Shown piece by piece: positions 1 to 6,745 of a stretch of 7,680 bases of DNA. Location of the stretch: positions 1-7,680 of the forward strand of contig WJKD01000438.1 in assembly GCA_014729315.1 (NCBI GenBank). Direction: 5' to 3'. Under the pieces are notes generated by a model. It was not told the DNA's origin. It worked only from the letters and a program-made list of their open reading frames with translations, and searched no databases. The stretch's first letter is position 1, and every line of letters starts with the position of its first letter. The DNA comes from Promethearchaeota archaeon (lineage in GTDB: Archaea > Asgardarchaeota > Lokiarchaeia > Sigynarchaeales > SOKP01). The translations under genes were made by a program, and so were the position numbers.

Positions 1-102
1 AAAGAAATCGGCGTAAGAGAAGGATTGCCAAATAGTCTCAGAGAATTAGAAGAATTCATTAATAGTAACGAAATAAAACAAGTGGTTTCAACAATCTCTT
101 AG
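1..102 (+). CDS. 3' end of an unrecognised protein gene (partial)
   Basis: The frame is open from the first base and ends in TAG at 100-102, giving 33 residues that read KEIGVREGLPNS, then a Leu/Glu-rich helical stretch and a short hydrophobic end (VVSTIS). The gene starts outside the window. The piece looks like the C-terminal helix of a soluble protein and is too short for me to name a family. Its codon use matches the AT-rich neighbours. It lies upstream of tRNA-Gly on the same strand, with 71 bases between them. A TATA-like sequence (gatataaaag) begins directly after the stop codon and could serve the tRNA gene. That the frame is coding is likely from its composition and clean end; function is unknown. 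Confidence 0.6.
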   Translation, partial: KEIGVREGLPNSLRELEEFINSNEIKQVVSTIS

Positions 103-173
103 GATATAAAAGAATTGCGATACAATAAGTTTTAATTTTTTCTCATATTTTTATTTATTATAAAAATTCAAAA

Positions 174-245
174 GCGCTCTTAGTATAGTGGTCAGTATCC
201 ACGGTTGCCATCCGTGGGACCCGGGTTCAATTCCCGGAGGGCGCA
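174..245 (+). tRNA. tRNA-Gly (anticodon GCC)
   Basis: A complete 72-nt cloverleaf can be folded. The acceptor arm pairs GCGCTCT (174-180) with AGGGCGC (238-244), including one U.G pair, with discriminator A at 245. The anticodon stem CACGG/CCGTG carries the 7-nt loop TTGCCAT, with U33 and anticodon GCC at 207-209. The T arm is CCGGG, TTCAATT, CCCGG. No intron is seen and no CCA is encoded, as is usual in archaea. A T/A-rich stretch at about 147-165 lies at promoter distance before the gene. It decodes the Gly codons GGC and GGU. Confidence 0.96.
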
Positions 246-370
246 TCTTCATATTCTAATAGCGCACAATTCAACTTAGTAAACTTAATAATTGAGCTAT
301 TATTTTCGTCTTTTTATATTAATTTTCATTAAATCAATCCTTTTGAATATAAAACCTTAATAATCTTCAC

Positions 371-379
371 TTTTATATC
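371..379 (+). promoter_or_regulatory. TATA-box-like element before the coiled-coil gene
   Basis: The sequence ttttatatc lies with its centre about 33 bases before the ATG at 408. With usual archaeal spacing, transcription would begin near 402, leaving a leader of only a few bases and no room for a Shine-Dalgarno site; none is seen. This spacing favours ATG 408 over the in-frame TTG at 399, which would lie before the expected transcript start. Confidence 0.4.
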
Positions 380-407
380 CAATATACTGACAACAAAATT
401 GACTTTT

Positions 408-677
408 ATGGAAGAATTAAAAGAATTGTATTCCAAGCTTAAAACCATTGAAAATTACGAGGAGCGAGAAAAGCTTTGGATAGAAATAATTAAAAAAAAT
501 AGAATTCTCTTAGAAGAGAAAAAACAAAAGATTAACGAGTTAATGGGTAGTCGGGTTAAAGATATCAAAGAGTTAGGACAAATGTTGGATACCCAGTTGA
601 AAAATTTTAATAAAGTGAAAAATATCTTAGCTTCGAAAAAAAAGTTGAAAAATTCCGATCCTTCAGAGAAAAGCTAA
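408..677 (+). CDS. small coiled-coil protein, function unknown
   Basis: It encodes 89 residues from ATG 408; a TTG at 399 would add three residues but has no support. Nearly the whole protein is a charged Lys/Glu helix with Leu/Ile at heptad-like spacing (MEELKELYSKL... through about residue 75), followed by a Lys/Ser-rich tail (KKKLKNSDPSEKS). There is no signal peptide, membrane span or cysteine. Such a chain would form a coiled coil in the cytoplasm, as an oligomer or with a partner. I do not recognise a family. The gene appears to have its own TATA box and a nearly leaderless mRNA. It converges on the zinc-ribbon gene at 695-1543, with only 17 bases between the two stop codons. The periodic amphipathic pattern makes it likely to be real despite its size. 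Confidence 0.6.
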   Translation: MEELKELYSKLKTIENYEEREKLWIEIIKKNRILLEEKKQKINELMGSRVKDIKELGQMLDTQLKNFNKVKNILASKKKLKNSDPSEKS

Positions 678-694
678 ATTTGAAGTTCTCGAAG

Positions 695-1543
695 TTAAAT
701 TCCTAACGCTGGGAAATAATAGTCTGATAATCCGCTCAGATCAAACTTAAAATAAAATTTAAGAATATCAAGCAATAATTCTAAATAAGCGAAAGGAATT
801 TTTATCTCTCTCTTCTTGCGGACGAGGTCTATAAGCTTTTTTTTACCTAATTTCTCAGTTCCGTTGTAATTATTAATTATCTCAATTATCTCTTGCGATA
901 ATTCAAAAATTTTATTAATCTCGTTTTTTAAGATGATCAGACTTGCTTGGGGATCGTATTCGGCGTAAAATTTTTGGACAATATTCCTTTCTATTTTTAA
1001 TTTTTTCGCGTCCAGAATTTTTCCTTTGTTCCGAAGGACTTTATCGTCGCTTATAATTAAGAAATTTTTAAATTTCTTTTTGTTATCCTTATAATCCTTT
1101 GAAGATTTAATGCGAACCTCAAAATCAAAGGAGTCTTGAAAGATATAGGTTAAAAATGATTGGAGATGCTTGACAATAAAATCCTCTTCTTTAATGACGA
1201 GAAGGGCTTTTTTTAAAAAACATGCTCTTAGAATGTATGCTAATTCTAAAGCCTTTACATTAATTTTTATTAGATTTATATCAATATAATTAATACCAGG
1301 AACCTTTTCTTCAGTATCTTTGCGTTTTGGTTCAATTTCAGGTAATTCAAGAAGAAAATCAGTTATAAAACAGTCTCTTACTTCCATATTATTATCTAAA
1401 TAGACGACAAAGGAATGCTCACAGATACTCTTCTCAACGTTAACTGCAGTTACCCCGCTTTCACTTTGATTGCATAGTTTTTTATCAAAATCGATATAAC
1501 CCATTTTTTCACAAGAGGGACACTTAATATAAATCTTAACCAT
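695..1543 (-). CDS. zinc-ribbon protein, divergent copy of a three-gene paralogous set (copy 1)
   Basis: It encodes 282 residues from ATG 1543. An N-terminal zinc-binding module shows CPSC at residues 8-11 and CEH at 41-43, giving four likely ligands (C8, C11, C41, H43). The block after it, SFVVYLDNNMEVRDCFITDF, aligns with the other two copies. From about residue 85 there is an alternating helix/strand domain (DINLIKINVKALELAYILRACF, ALLVIKEEDF, FKNFLIISDDK), then a helical Lys-rich C-terminus. It is clearly homologous to the genes at 1746-2600 and 2860-3753 but more divergent: the RGLLAIN motif is SGVTAVN here, and there is an extra Cys at 24 plus an aromatic-rich end. No signal peptide or membrane span is seen, so it should be cytoplasmic. 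A TATA-like site (aatataa, 1599-1605) would give a leader of about 30 bases; no clear Shine-Dalgarno is visible. I recall this N-terminal module in other Asgard proteins but know no assigned function. Confidence 0.85.
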   Translation of the reverse strand: MVKIYIKCPSCEKMGYIDFDKKLCNQSESGVTAVNVEKSICEHSFVVYLDNNMEVRDCFITDFLLELPEIEPKRKDTEEKVPGINYIDINLIKINVKALELAYILRACFLKKALLVIKEEDFIVKHLQSFLTYIFQDSFDFEVRIKSSKDYKDNKKKFKNFLIISDDKVLRNKGKILDAKKLKIERNIVQKFYAEYDPQASLIILKNEINKIFELSQEIIEIINNYNGTEKLGKKKLIDLVRKKREIKIPFAYLELLLDILKFYFKFDLSGLSDYYFPALGI

Positions 1544-1745
1544 ATCTTATTAGAAATTCGTTAAAAGTAATTAATTCTTATTCTATTTTCAACCTATCAA
1601 TATAAGCATGGATTGAAACTTTTTAAATTTCTCTTTTCATTTCTCAAATATGAAGTAAATTTTGCCCTTCTATTATGACTAAAAATGAAGAATGAACAGA
1701 AAACTCGTCAATCTTAAGAGTCTAGAAATTATTTGAGTTATACAA

Positions 1746-2600
1746 TTAAATATATTCTAAGAAATCTGCCACATTGGAAGTTTTATACACTTCTACGCCA
1801 AAATAGGTTCTGACGACCTCGGTTAGGAAGTCTAAATAGATCTTGAAGTCTTTTTGAATTTTAAGATTATGTTCTTCCTGTAAAAAATCGGTGATTTGCT
1901 TAGAGCTCAGTTTCTTCTTCTCACCTTTTTTGTAGAAATCAGCAATTGATTTAGTCAAATTATAAATTTTTTTTATTTCATTTCGAAGTACGATTAAACT
2001 CGAGATGAGATCGGATTCTTCAAAAAATTTCTCCACGATACTGCTTTCAATTTTTAATTTTTTAGAATTTATAGCGTTATTAGGATTATTAAGTATTTTG
2101 TTTCCTTCAAAAACAGCATAATCTTCGTATTCCTTTTTATTTGCATGATAATTCTCACGGGAAAGTAATGAAATTTCATACTCAAAGGTAGCTTTTGTGA
2201 TATAATTAAAGAAATTTACAATGTGTTTATTCAAAAATGATTTGTCGGATAATAAAAGCACCTTGTTTTTAATAAAAATAGATTTTATAACGTAAGACAA
2301 TAAGACTGACGGAAAATTCATTTTAATTAAATCTAAATCAATTAGTTCGGTCTTAGGAACTTGCTCCTGAATATTATCTTGGTCAACTATTTCAGATACT
2401 TGGAGTTGAAAATCCGCTGTGAAATAATCTCTGACTTTTAAATTTTTATCAACATACGCTACAAAAGAATGTTCGCAGACCATATCCTCCAAGACATTTA
2501 TAGCTAATAATCCTCTCGTTAAGTTTTTCATGGAGTCGTCCGCAATCTCTATGTGCCCTCTTTTTGAGCATATAGGACAATGAATCTCAATTTTTTGCAT
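1746..2600 (-). CDS. zinc-ribbon protein, paralogous set copy 2
   Basis: It encodes 284 residues from ATG 2600. A TTG at 2615 in the same frame would add five residues, but ATG 2600 aligns exactly with the starts of the two paralogues (MQKIEIHCP against MKKIEIRCP) and has a GAGG ribosome site nine bases before it. The zinc module has CPIC at 8-11 and CEH at 42-44, followed by SFVAYVDKNLKVRDYFTADF. A central domain follows from about residue 88 (DLDLIKMNFPSVLLSYVIKSIF, VLLLSDKSFLNKHIVNFFNYIT), then SKKLKIESSIVEKFF and the LIVLRNEIKKIYNL helix. The C-terminal 60 residues are helical and differ between copies. It is closest to the copy at 2860-3753. Cytoplasmic and soluble by composition. The ribbon may bind nucleic acid or protein, but nothing in the sequence decides this. 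Confidence 0.88.
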   Translation of the reverse strand: MQKIEIHCPICSKRGHIEIADDSMKNLTRGLLAINVLEDMVCEHSFVAYVDKNLKVRDYFTADFQLQVSEIVDQDNIQEQVPKTELIDLDLIKMNFPSVLLSYVIKSIFIKNKVLLLSDKSFLNKHIVNFFNYITKATFEYEISLLSRENYHANKKEYEDYAVFEGNKILNNPNNAINSKKLKIESSIVEKFFEESDLISSLIVLRNEIKKIYNLTKSIADFYKKGEKKKLSSKQITDFLQEEHNLKIQKDFKIYLDFLTEVVRTYFGVEVYKTSNVADFLEYI

Positions 2601-2609
2601 ATTTTTAAT

Positions 2610-2613
2610 CCTC
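2610..2613 (-). promoter_or_regulatory. Shine-Dalgarno site (GAGG) fixing the start of copy 2
   Basis: On the - strand the sequence reads TTGAGGATTAAAAATATG. GAGG lies nine bases before ATG 2600, matching the archaeal 16S tail. It overlaps the alternative TTG codon and so argues against that upstream start. Confidence 0.55.
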
Positions 2614-2859
2614 AATCTGTGTTTTCATAACATTAAGTAGTAAACATATTGGATAAGCTAGAAATTTTAGAATTTACAATAAAATATTCTCTCCTATTAT
2701 TAATATAATTTTTTTCTCATCCTATTATTACTTTTCTTTAAACGCTTATCTGTAGCTCTAGAATATATGAAAATGAGATATTATAAATCTTTCATTTTTA
2801 GTAAAAATTAATTTTAAACTTTAATAAACATAACAATTAAAAATGTAAGAGTAATGATT

Positions 2860-3753
2860 TTACACCAATTTTTCTTGAACATTGATTTTATAATAATTTT
2901 CAACAATATCAATCAAAAACCGAATGTAATTCTTATCGAACTTTTGATGATGGACGGTTGTTATAAAGTTCGAAACAATTTTCAAAAGTAATTTTTCTTT
3001 ATTTACTAAATTATCTAAAAAACTGACTACGCGCGAATCTTCTTCAGTTACATTCTCTTCTTGACTTTTATCGTAACTCTCAACGAATTCCTTTATTGTC
3101 TTAGCTAATCTAAATGCTTTCTTAATCTCGTTTTTTAACATGATGTAACTAAATGCTAGCTCAGATTCAGTTACAAAGGAACTGACGATCTGTTTTTCTA
3201 ATTTTAACCCTTTATAATCTATGATTTTATTTGGATCCTTGATAATCTTCGTCCCTTCAATAATTAAGTGTTTCTTGTAGACTTTTTTATTTTTCTTATA
3301 ATCCTCTTTAGAGAGTACTACTATTTTAGAGTCAAAAGTATTTTTGGTGATATATTCGAAGAAATTTTGTATATGATTATTCAAGAAATCTTGATCTGAA
3401 ATGATTAAAACGTCTTGTTTGTAAAATATCGATCTCAACACGTAAGTAATAAGAATTGCGGGAAGATTTAGTTTAATTAAATCAAGATTAATGATTTCTT
3501 TTTCTGGAATTTTTGTAGATTCAAGGTTTTCTTCCTGTCCAACTTGTGGAATCTCAATGTGGAAGTCGGCCGTAAAGTAATCCCTCACATGCAAATTCTT
3601 GTCCACATAGGCAATAAAGGAATGTTCACAAATTGTTTCAGGAGCTATGTTTATTGCTAATAATCCCCTGGAGACATTCTTCATAGCATCGTCGGAAATA
3701 TCTATCTTTCCAAGTTTTTCACAAGTAGGACATCTAATTTCAATTTTTTTCAC
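2860..3753 (-). CDS. zinc-ribbon protein, paralogous set copy 3
   Basis: It encodes 297 residues and starts at GTG 3753. An in-frame TGA four codons upstream with no other start codon in between leaves GTG as the only upstream option, and a GGTGAT ribosome site precedes it. The zinc module has CPTC at 8-11 and CEH at 42-44, then SFIAYVDKNLHVRDYFTADF, almost identical to copy 2. The central domain repeats the pattern NLDLIKLNLPAILITYVLRSIF, VLIISDQDFLNNHIQNFFEYIT and YKGLKLEKQIVSSF. The C-terminal part is longer, with an acidic insert (DKSQEENVTEEDS) before a final helical segment. No membrane span or signal peptide. The strongest conservation among the copies is in the N-terminal ribbon block and the central strand/helix pattern; tails are free to vary, as if the tail chooses a partner. 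The function is not known to me. Confidence 0.88.
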   Translation of the reverse strand: MKKIEIRCPTCEKLGKIDISDDAMKNVSRGLLAINIAPETICEHSFIAYVDKNLHVRDYFTADFHIEIPQVGQEENLESTKIPEKEIINLDLIKLNLPAILITYVLRSIFYKQDVLIISDQDFLNNHIQNFFEYITKNTFDSKIVVLSKEDYKKNKKVYKKHLIIEGTKIIKDPNKIIDYKGLKLEKQIVSSFVTESELAFSYIMLKNEIKKAFRLAKTIKEFVESYDKSQEENVTEEDSRVVSFLDNLVNKEKLLLKIVSNFITTVHHQKFDKNYIRFLIDIVENYYKINVQEKLV

Positions 3754-3761
3754 TTTTTCAA

Positions 3762-3767
3762 ATCACC
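3762..3767 (-). promoter_or_regulatory. Shine-Dalgarno site (GGTGAT) for the GTG start of copy 3
   Basis: GGTGAT is complementary to the archaeal 16S 3' end and lies eight bases before GTG 3753. It supports use of the GTG start and implies a transcript with a real leader. Confidence 0.6.
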
Positions 3768-3804
3768 AAAATCAATATATTAGTTTATTCAAACTCATTT
3801 ATTT

Positions 3805-3812
3805 CTTTATAC
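3805..3812 (-). promoter_or_regulatory. TATA box candidate for copy 3
   Basis: On the - strand gggtataaag contains TATAAA (3806-3811). The usual 25-27 base offset would start transcription near 3781, giving a leader of roughly 28 bases that contains the GGTGAT site. A second AT-rich block (aatatatta, about 3774-3782) is too close to the start codon to leave room for that leader. Confidence 0.45.
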
Positions 3813-4134
3813 CCGAAATTCAATTTATTTTTCTTTTAATTTACTTTGGAACGTAAGTTGCTTTTTTAACGATTTTTTTATAATTGAGATATTTTATTAC
3901 TATTTAAATCTTAATTTAATAACGTTGCTAAGTTTTGATATTTATGTTAATTTAAAACCTTCTTTATTCATATTCTCGATTCAGAAAAAGCTTATCAAAC
4001 TTAAGCAACTTTTTTTAGAGTTGATTGTTCATATTTTTCTGACTAACAATACAAATTTTTCTTAGAATTAAATTTTAAGAGAATTTTGACTAGCTTTTGA
4101 ATTTAAATCTTTCTTAACTTTAAGCTATCTTAAT

Positions 4135-4611
4135 TTAGTATCTTCTTAATTTTGCGTATTGGTTTTCTAACAAATTTGCTACGAAAACGCAGAAAAGCGT
4201 GGCAATGTTTTCTGCGATTATAAAAGAGATTGTATTGCTGAGAAAAAGGACAATAATAATGTACGAAAGGAGAAAAATCGCAATAAATATAATAAAAATT
4301 ATAGTTAACGGACGAGCAGTAGGAGATGTTAAAGAGCGAAATAGTTTACTCTTCCTTTTTAACTTTCGAAATCGATTTTTGATTCTCCTTCTTTGCGCCA
4401 CCTGTGCAAAACTATCGTATATTACCATTGCAGAATAGAATAAAGCAAAAGTGACTCCTATAGGTATTAAAATCACTGCAAAATAATTTCCAACGCTCAA
4501 AATAAATTGAGCAATAAAGATGATTAATGCTTGAAAAAGACCACATCCTCCTAAGAAAATTAAAGCTACTCCTAGATTTTCCTTTTGCGTCCAACGAATT
4601 CTGAGCGGCAT
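4135..4611 (-). CDS. four-helix integral membrane protein, function unknown
   Basis: It encodes 158 residues from ATG 4611, with AAAGG placed eight bases before the start as a weak ribosome site. Four hydrophobic segments are visible at about residues 13-37 (VALIFLGGCGLFQALIIF), 42-66, 102-124 (LTIIFIIFIAIFLLSYIII) and 126-148. Between spans two and three lies a very basic loop at 73-92 (RRRIKNRFRKLKRKSKL), and both termini are basic, so N- and C-termini and the middle loop should face the cytoplasm by the positive-inside rule. The two halves each hold a pair of helices. I see no catalytic motif and do not recognise a family. The gene starts only 23 bases after the orphan tRNA 3' half, so its promoter must overlap or lie upstream of that fragment; it may share the transcript of tRNA-Val. 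Confidence 0.75.
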   Translation of the reverse strand: MPLRIRWTQKENLGVALIFLGGCGLFQALIIFIAQFILSVGNYFAVILIPIGVTFALFYSAMVIYDSFAQVAQRRRIKNRFRKLKRKSKLFRSLTSPTARPLTIIFIIFIAIFLLSYIIIVLFLSNTISFIIAENIATLFCVFVANLLENQYAKLRRY

Positions 4612-4634
4612 TTAAAAAACCTTTATTGTAATAA

Positions 4635-4681
4635 TGGGCTGAGGGAGAATTGAACTCCCGATTTCCCGCATTTTGAGAATA
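4635..4681 (-). pseudogene. orphan 3' half of a tRNA gene
   Basis: On the - strand this piece reads as the 3' part of a tRNA: T arm GGGAG, TTCAATT, CTCCC, acceptor strand TCAGCCC, discriminator A at 4635. Before it come AAATC (variable loop) and GCGGG, the expected 3' strand of an anticodon stem. The matching 5' half (GGGCTGA ... CCCGC) is absent: no such sequence lies upstream, where the intact tRNA-Val ends at the very next base. The acceptor strand differs from that of tRNA-Val (CTGGCGC), so it is not a simple copy of its neighbour, although 19 bases over the T arm are identical (4644-4662 and 4691-4709). It may be a relic, an attachment-site remnant left by an element that used a tRNA gene, or a 3' half of a split tRNA. 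The first two are more likely. Confidence 0.65.
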
Positions 4682-4753
4682 TGCGCCAGAGGAGAATTGA
4701 ACTCCCGATCCTCTGTACGTCAAACAGATGTCATACCACTAGACCACTGGCGC
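4682..4753 (-). tRNA. tRNA-Val (anticodon GAC)
   Basis: A 72-nt cloverleaf on the - strand. The acceptor pairs GCGCCAG with CTGGCGC perfectly, with discriminator A at 4682. The anticodon stem TCTGT/ACAGA carries loop TTGACGT, with U33 and anticodon GAC at 4719-4721. The T arm is GGGAG, TTCAATT, CTCCT with one G.U pair. No intron and no encoded CCA. AT-rich TATA-like sequence lies upstream at about 4778-4797. It is followed with no gap by the orphan tRNA 3' half, so the two must be in one primary transcript and RNase Z/P-type processing has to separate them. It decodes GUC and GUU. Confidence 0.95.
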
Positions 4754-4836
4754 TTTTTACAATTTTTATATTGTTTTAATATGTATTTAATTCTCAGAAG
4801 GAATAAATATTTTATGAATTTTTGCGTTTTAATAAA

Positions 4837-6477
4837 TTAAAATTTTAGAATAGACTCTAATTCTTCTTTACTTAAGCAATCTAAGTAACCCTCTTTTCGC
4901 AAAAACTTTTTTACATTAGGATGTCCACTGATATATCGAGAAGCGATTTCTTCTTTGAAAACTTTTTTGGCAGTGGGATCTCCAACATTAGCTAATTCTT
5001 TTAATAAAGGAAAAGCAATATTTCGATGCAGAAGGCGTGTATCATAATTATGTTCCGCCCAAGCTTGAAGATTCGAGCAATGTGCCCAAAAGATTTGTTT
5101 GGGAGATAATTTCATGCGGTCAAAATTTTCTGCGTTATTTTCTGAAAAAATGGCAGCTAACTCGTCAACAGATTGGATTTTCTGAGAAGAATTGCTTAGA
5201 TTAATTCCCGTTGGGATATTGATGGCAAGAACTGCACATTTTAAGAATCGTTTGCTTGCGACAAAAACAGTAGCTATTTCATCAGAATCTTCGGGATGAC
5301 AAGAAAATTCAACACTTAAATATTCATTAATATGAAAGGAAGGAGGAGGTGAGACAATTTTTAAATAACCTTCTTTAACAAAAGGTAGATAATGTTTTTT
5401 TTCTAATTTAATAAAGTATTTCGAGAAATGATGTTTGGGATCAATTCTTTCATCATATCCTAAAATTAGATGACAGCAAGATGGGAAGCAATCAAGATCA
5501 AAAATTTTCTTAATTTCATTTTTACTTGCGTCAAGTTTTGTTAAACTGGGTAGGTTTTTAAAGTTTTCAAAAACACTTATTTTATTGTTTTTAACTGATA
5601 ATGATTTTAGAGATGTTTGATTTTTAAAGGCTATGATAGAGTTTATTTGATTATTATCCAAATTAAGCATTTCCAAGCATGAATTCCTTTTTTTAATATT
5701 TAATTCATTAATCATGTTATTATTCAAAAGAACATTTGGTACTGAAGGTATTTGTTTAAGCGATTTAATTCGATTGTTAGCAAGATTTATAGTTCTAAGT
5801 TTCGGCGGAAAAACCATTTTATCCAAAAAGCAAATTAAGTTATTTGAAAGATTTAGCATTTCTAAGTGTTTAATGTGTAAAATAGATTCAAATGAGCAAA
5901 GTTCAGTTATATTGTTTTTTGACAAGTCCAATATTTTAAGATTTCTGCTATGAAGGTTTCGAAATGACTCGAGTGAAGAAAAATCATTTTCTGAGAGATA
6001 TAGATGTTCAAGTTTAGGAAGAATACCAATTCCTTTTACAGATTGTAAATTGTTCTTACTTAAATCAAGATATCTAAGATCCTTTAATCCTGTAAGATTA
6101 GGAAATGAGGTAATACTTTTTGATAAACTCAAAATCTTTAAGGATTTTTGAGCTCTAATGAAATCTGTATTAAATTTCCTTTGAATCTTACTACCGTATT
6201 TCTGGGAGAAATAAGTATCATTTATAACATAAGTTAGAATCTCAAGTTCAGGAAAAGGAAAGTTAGTTGGATAACCCGTTCTTATATCTAAATATTTAAC
6301 ATCTCCATCTAGAATACGCAAGACGCTGAAAAGGACATTATTATGGGACATTTCAAGCAAGGCTTCCCGCTGTTCCTTATTAATAGATTTGATTGTATCT
6401 GAATCTCTTTTGTGGAATAAATGCTCAATAGAGAGCCAATCTCTCATCTCTGGAATAATTTTCTCGAAAGTTAACAT
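4837..6477 (-). CDS. cytoplasmic leucine-rich-repeat protein with Asgard-type C-terminal domain
   Basis: It encodes 546 residues from ATG 6477. An N-terminal helical part (1-60) leads into a degenerate repeat (KYLDIRTGYP, 61-70). About ten leucine-rich repeats of 21-24 residues run from 113 to 330, following LxxLxLSxNxIxxL (for example LRYLDLSKNNLQSV at 134-147, LEMLNLDNNQINSI at 268-281). A linker region with VSPPPSF at 375-381 follows. The C-terminal domain (about 395-546) contains LSPKQIFWAHCSNLQAW, AFPLLKELANVGDPTAKKVF and KEGYLDCLSKEELESIL. I recognise this tail from many lokiarchaeal repeat proteins, where it looks like a HEAT-type helical unit. The protein has no signal peptide or membrane span, so it should act inside the cell as a protein-binding scaffold; the partner is unknown. 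A TATA-like block near 6515-6530 and no evident ribosome site suggest a short-leader mRNA. It stands alone on the - strand between a divergent small gene and tRNA-Val. Confidence 0.92.
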   Translation of the reverse strand: MLTFEKIIPEMRDWLSIEHLFHKRDSDTIKSINKEQREALLEMSHNNVLFSVLRILDGDVKYLDIRTGYPTNFPFPELEILTYVINDTYFSQKYGSKIQRKFNTDFIRAQKSLKILSLSKSITSFPNLTGLKDLRYLDLSKNNLQSVKGIGILPKLEHLYLSENDFSSLESFRNLHSRNLKILDLSKNNITELCSFESILHIKHLEMLNLSNNLICFLDKMVFPPKLRTINLANNRIKSLKQIPSVPNVLLNNNMINELNIKKRNSCLEMLNLDNNQINSIIAFKNQTSLKSLSVKNNKISVFENFKNLPSLTKLDASKNEIKKIFDLDCFPSCCHLILGYDERIDPKHHFSKYFIKLEKKHYLPFVKEGYLKIVSPPPSFHINEYLSVEFSCHPEDSDEIATVFVASKRFLKCAVLAINIPTGINLSNSSQKIQSVDELAAIFSENNAENFDRMKLSPKQIFWAHCSNLQAWAEHNYDTRLLHRNIAFPLLKELANVGDPTAKKVFKEEIASRYISGHPNVKKFLRKEGYLDCLSKEELESILKF

Positions 6478-6704
6478 AAAAGAAATATAAAAAAGATCTA
6501 TGGAAATCTAAGAAGATTGAAATAAATTTCTTTAGACTATATTAATTTTTTTAAATAATACTAAAATCATTCAAGAAAATGAATATCTCTTTAAATATAA
6601 ATAGTAATTTATAGTATTAAAAAATAAATATTTTATTAAAAACCTTTTATCTAAGATTAATTTCGACATTTTCATAAAACAAAAAGATCTTAGAAATTTA
6701 ATAG

Positions 6705-6713
6705 GATATAAAT
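6705..6713 (+). promoter_or_regulatory. TATA box for the small membrane protein
   Basis: The element gatataaat, preceded by a purine/AT-rich stretch that could act as BRE, is centred 37 bases before ATG 6746. Transcription would start near 6736 with a leader of about ten bases. Of the promoters in the window it fits the archaeal pattern best. It lies in the 268-base divergent gap shared with the leucine-rich-repeat gene. Confidence 0.5.
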
Positions 6714-6745
6714 CGAAAGAAAAAACAAATGAAAATCTAAATAAA

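Larger units (their letters stand above)
3754..4134. other. AT-rich intergenic region
   Basis: This is 381 bases between two - strand genes. Its left end holds the ribosome site and TATA candidate of zinc-ribbon copy 3. The rest is very AT-rich, with A/T runs on both strands that could end transcription of the membrane protein gene, whose stop codon lies at 4135-4137. I see no open frame with coding character, no tRNA fold and no convincing repeat. A + strand open frame at 3647-3856 mostly lies opposite copy 3 and is not credible. Confidence 0.6.

Noticed and set aside
2600..2615. TTG at 2615 as the start of zinc-ribbon copy 2
   Set aside because: The GAGG ribosome site overlaps it, and alignment with both paralogues starts at ATG 2600.
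4199..4438. Open frame on the + strand, 79 codons
   Set aside because: It is antisense to the membrane protein gene and shows no domain pattern; the - strand frame has four clear spans.
4644..4709. 19-base direct repeat (4644-4662 and 4691-4709) as a tandem duplication or CRISPR-like repeat
   Set aside because: The shared bases are the T arm of two tRNA sequences, which is conserved among tRNAs of one genome; the flanking acceptor strands differ, and there are only two copies.
4412..4723. Open frame on the - strand, 103 codons
   Set aside because: It runs through tRNA-Val and the tRNA fragment and overlaps the better membrane protein frame. Its first part merely translates tRNA sequence.
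5714..5953. Open frame on the + strand, 79 codons
   Set aside because: It lies wholly opposite the leucine-rich-repeat gene, whose repeat pattern shows it is the real one.
6556..6620. Inverted repeat TAATACTA ... TAGTATTA with a long spacer in the divergent gap
   Set aside because: Only eight A/T-rich pairs about 49 bases apart; expected by chance in such AT-rich DNA.
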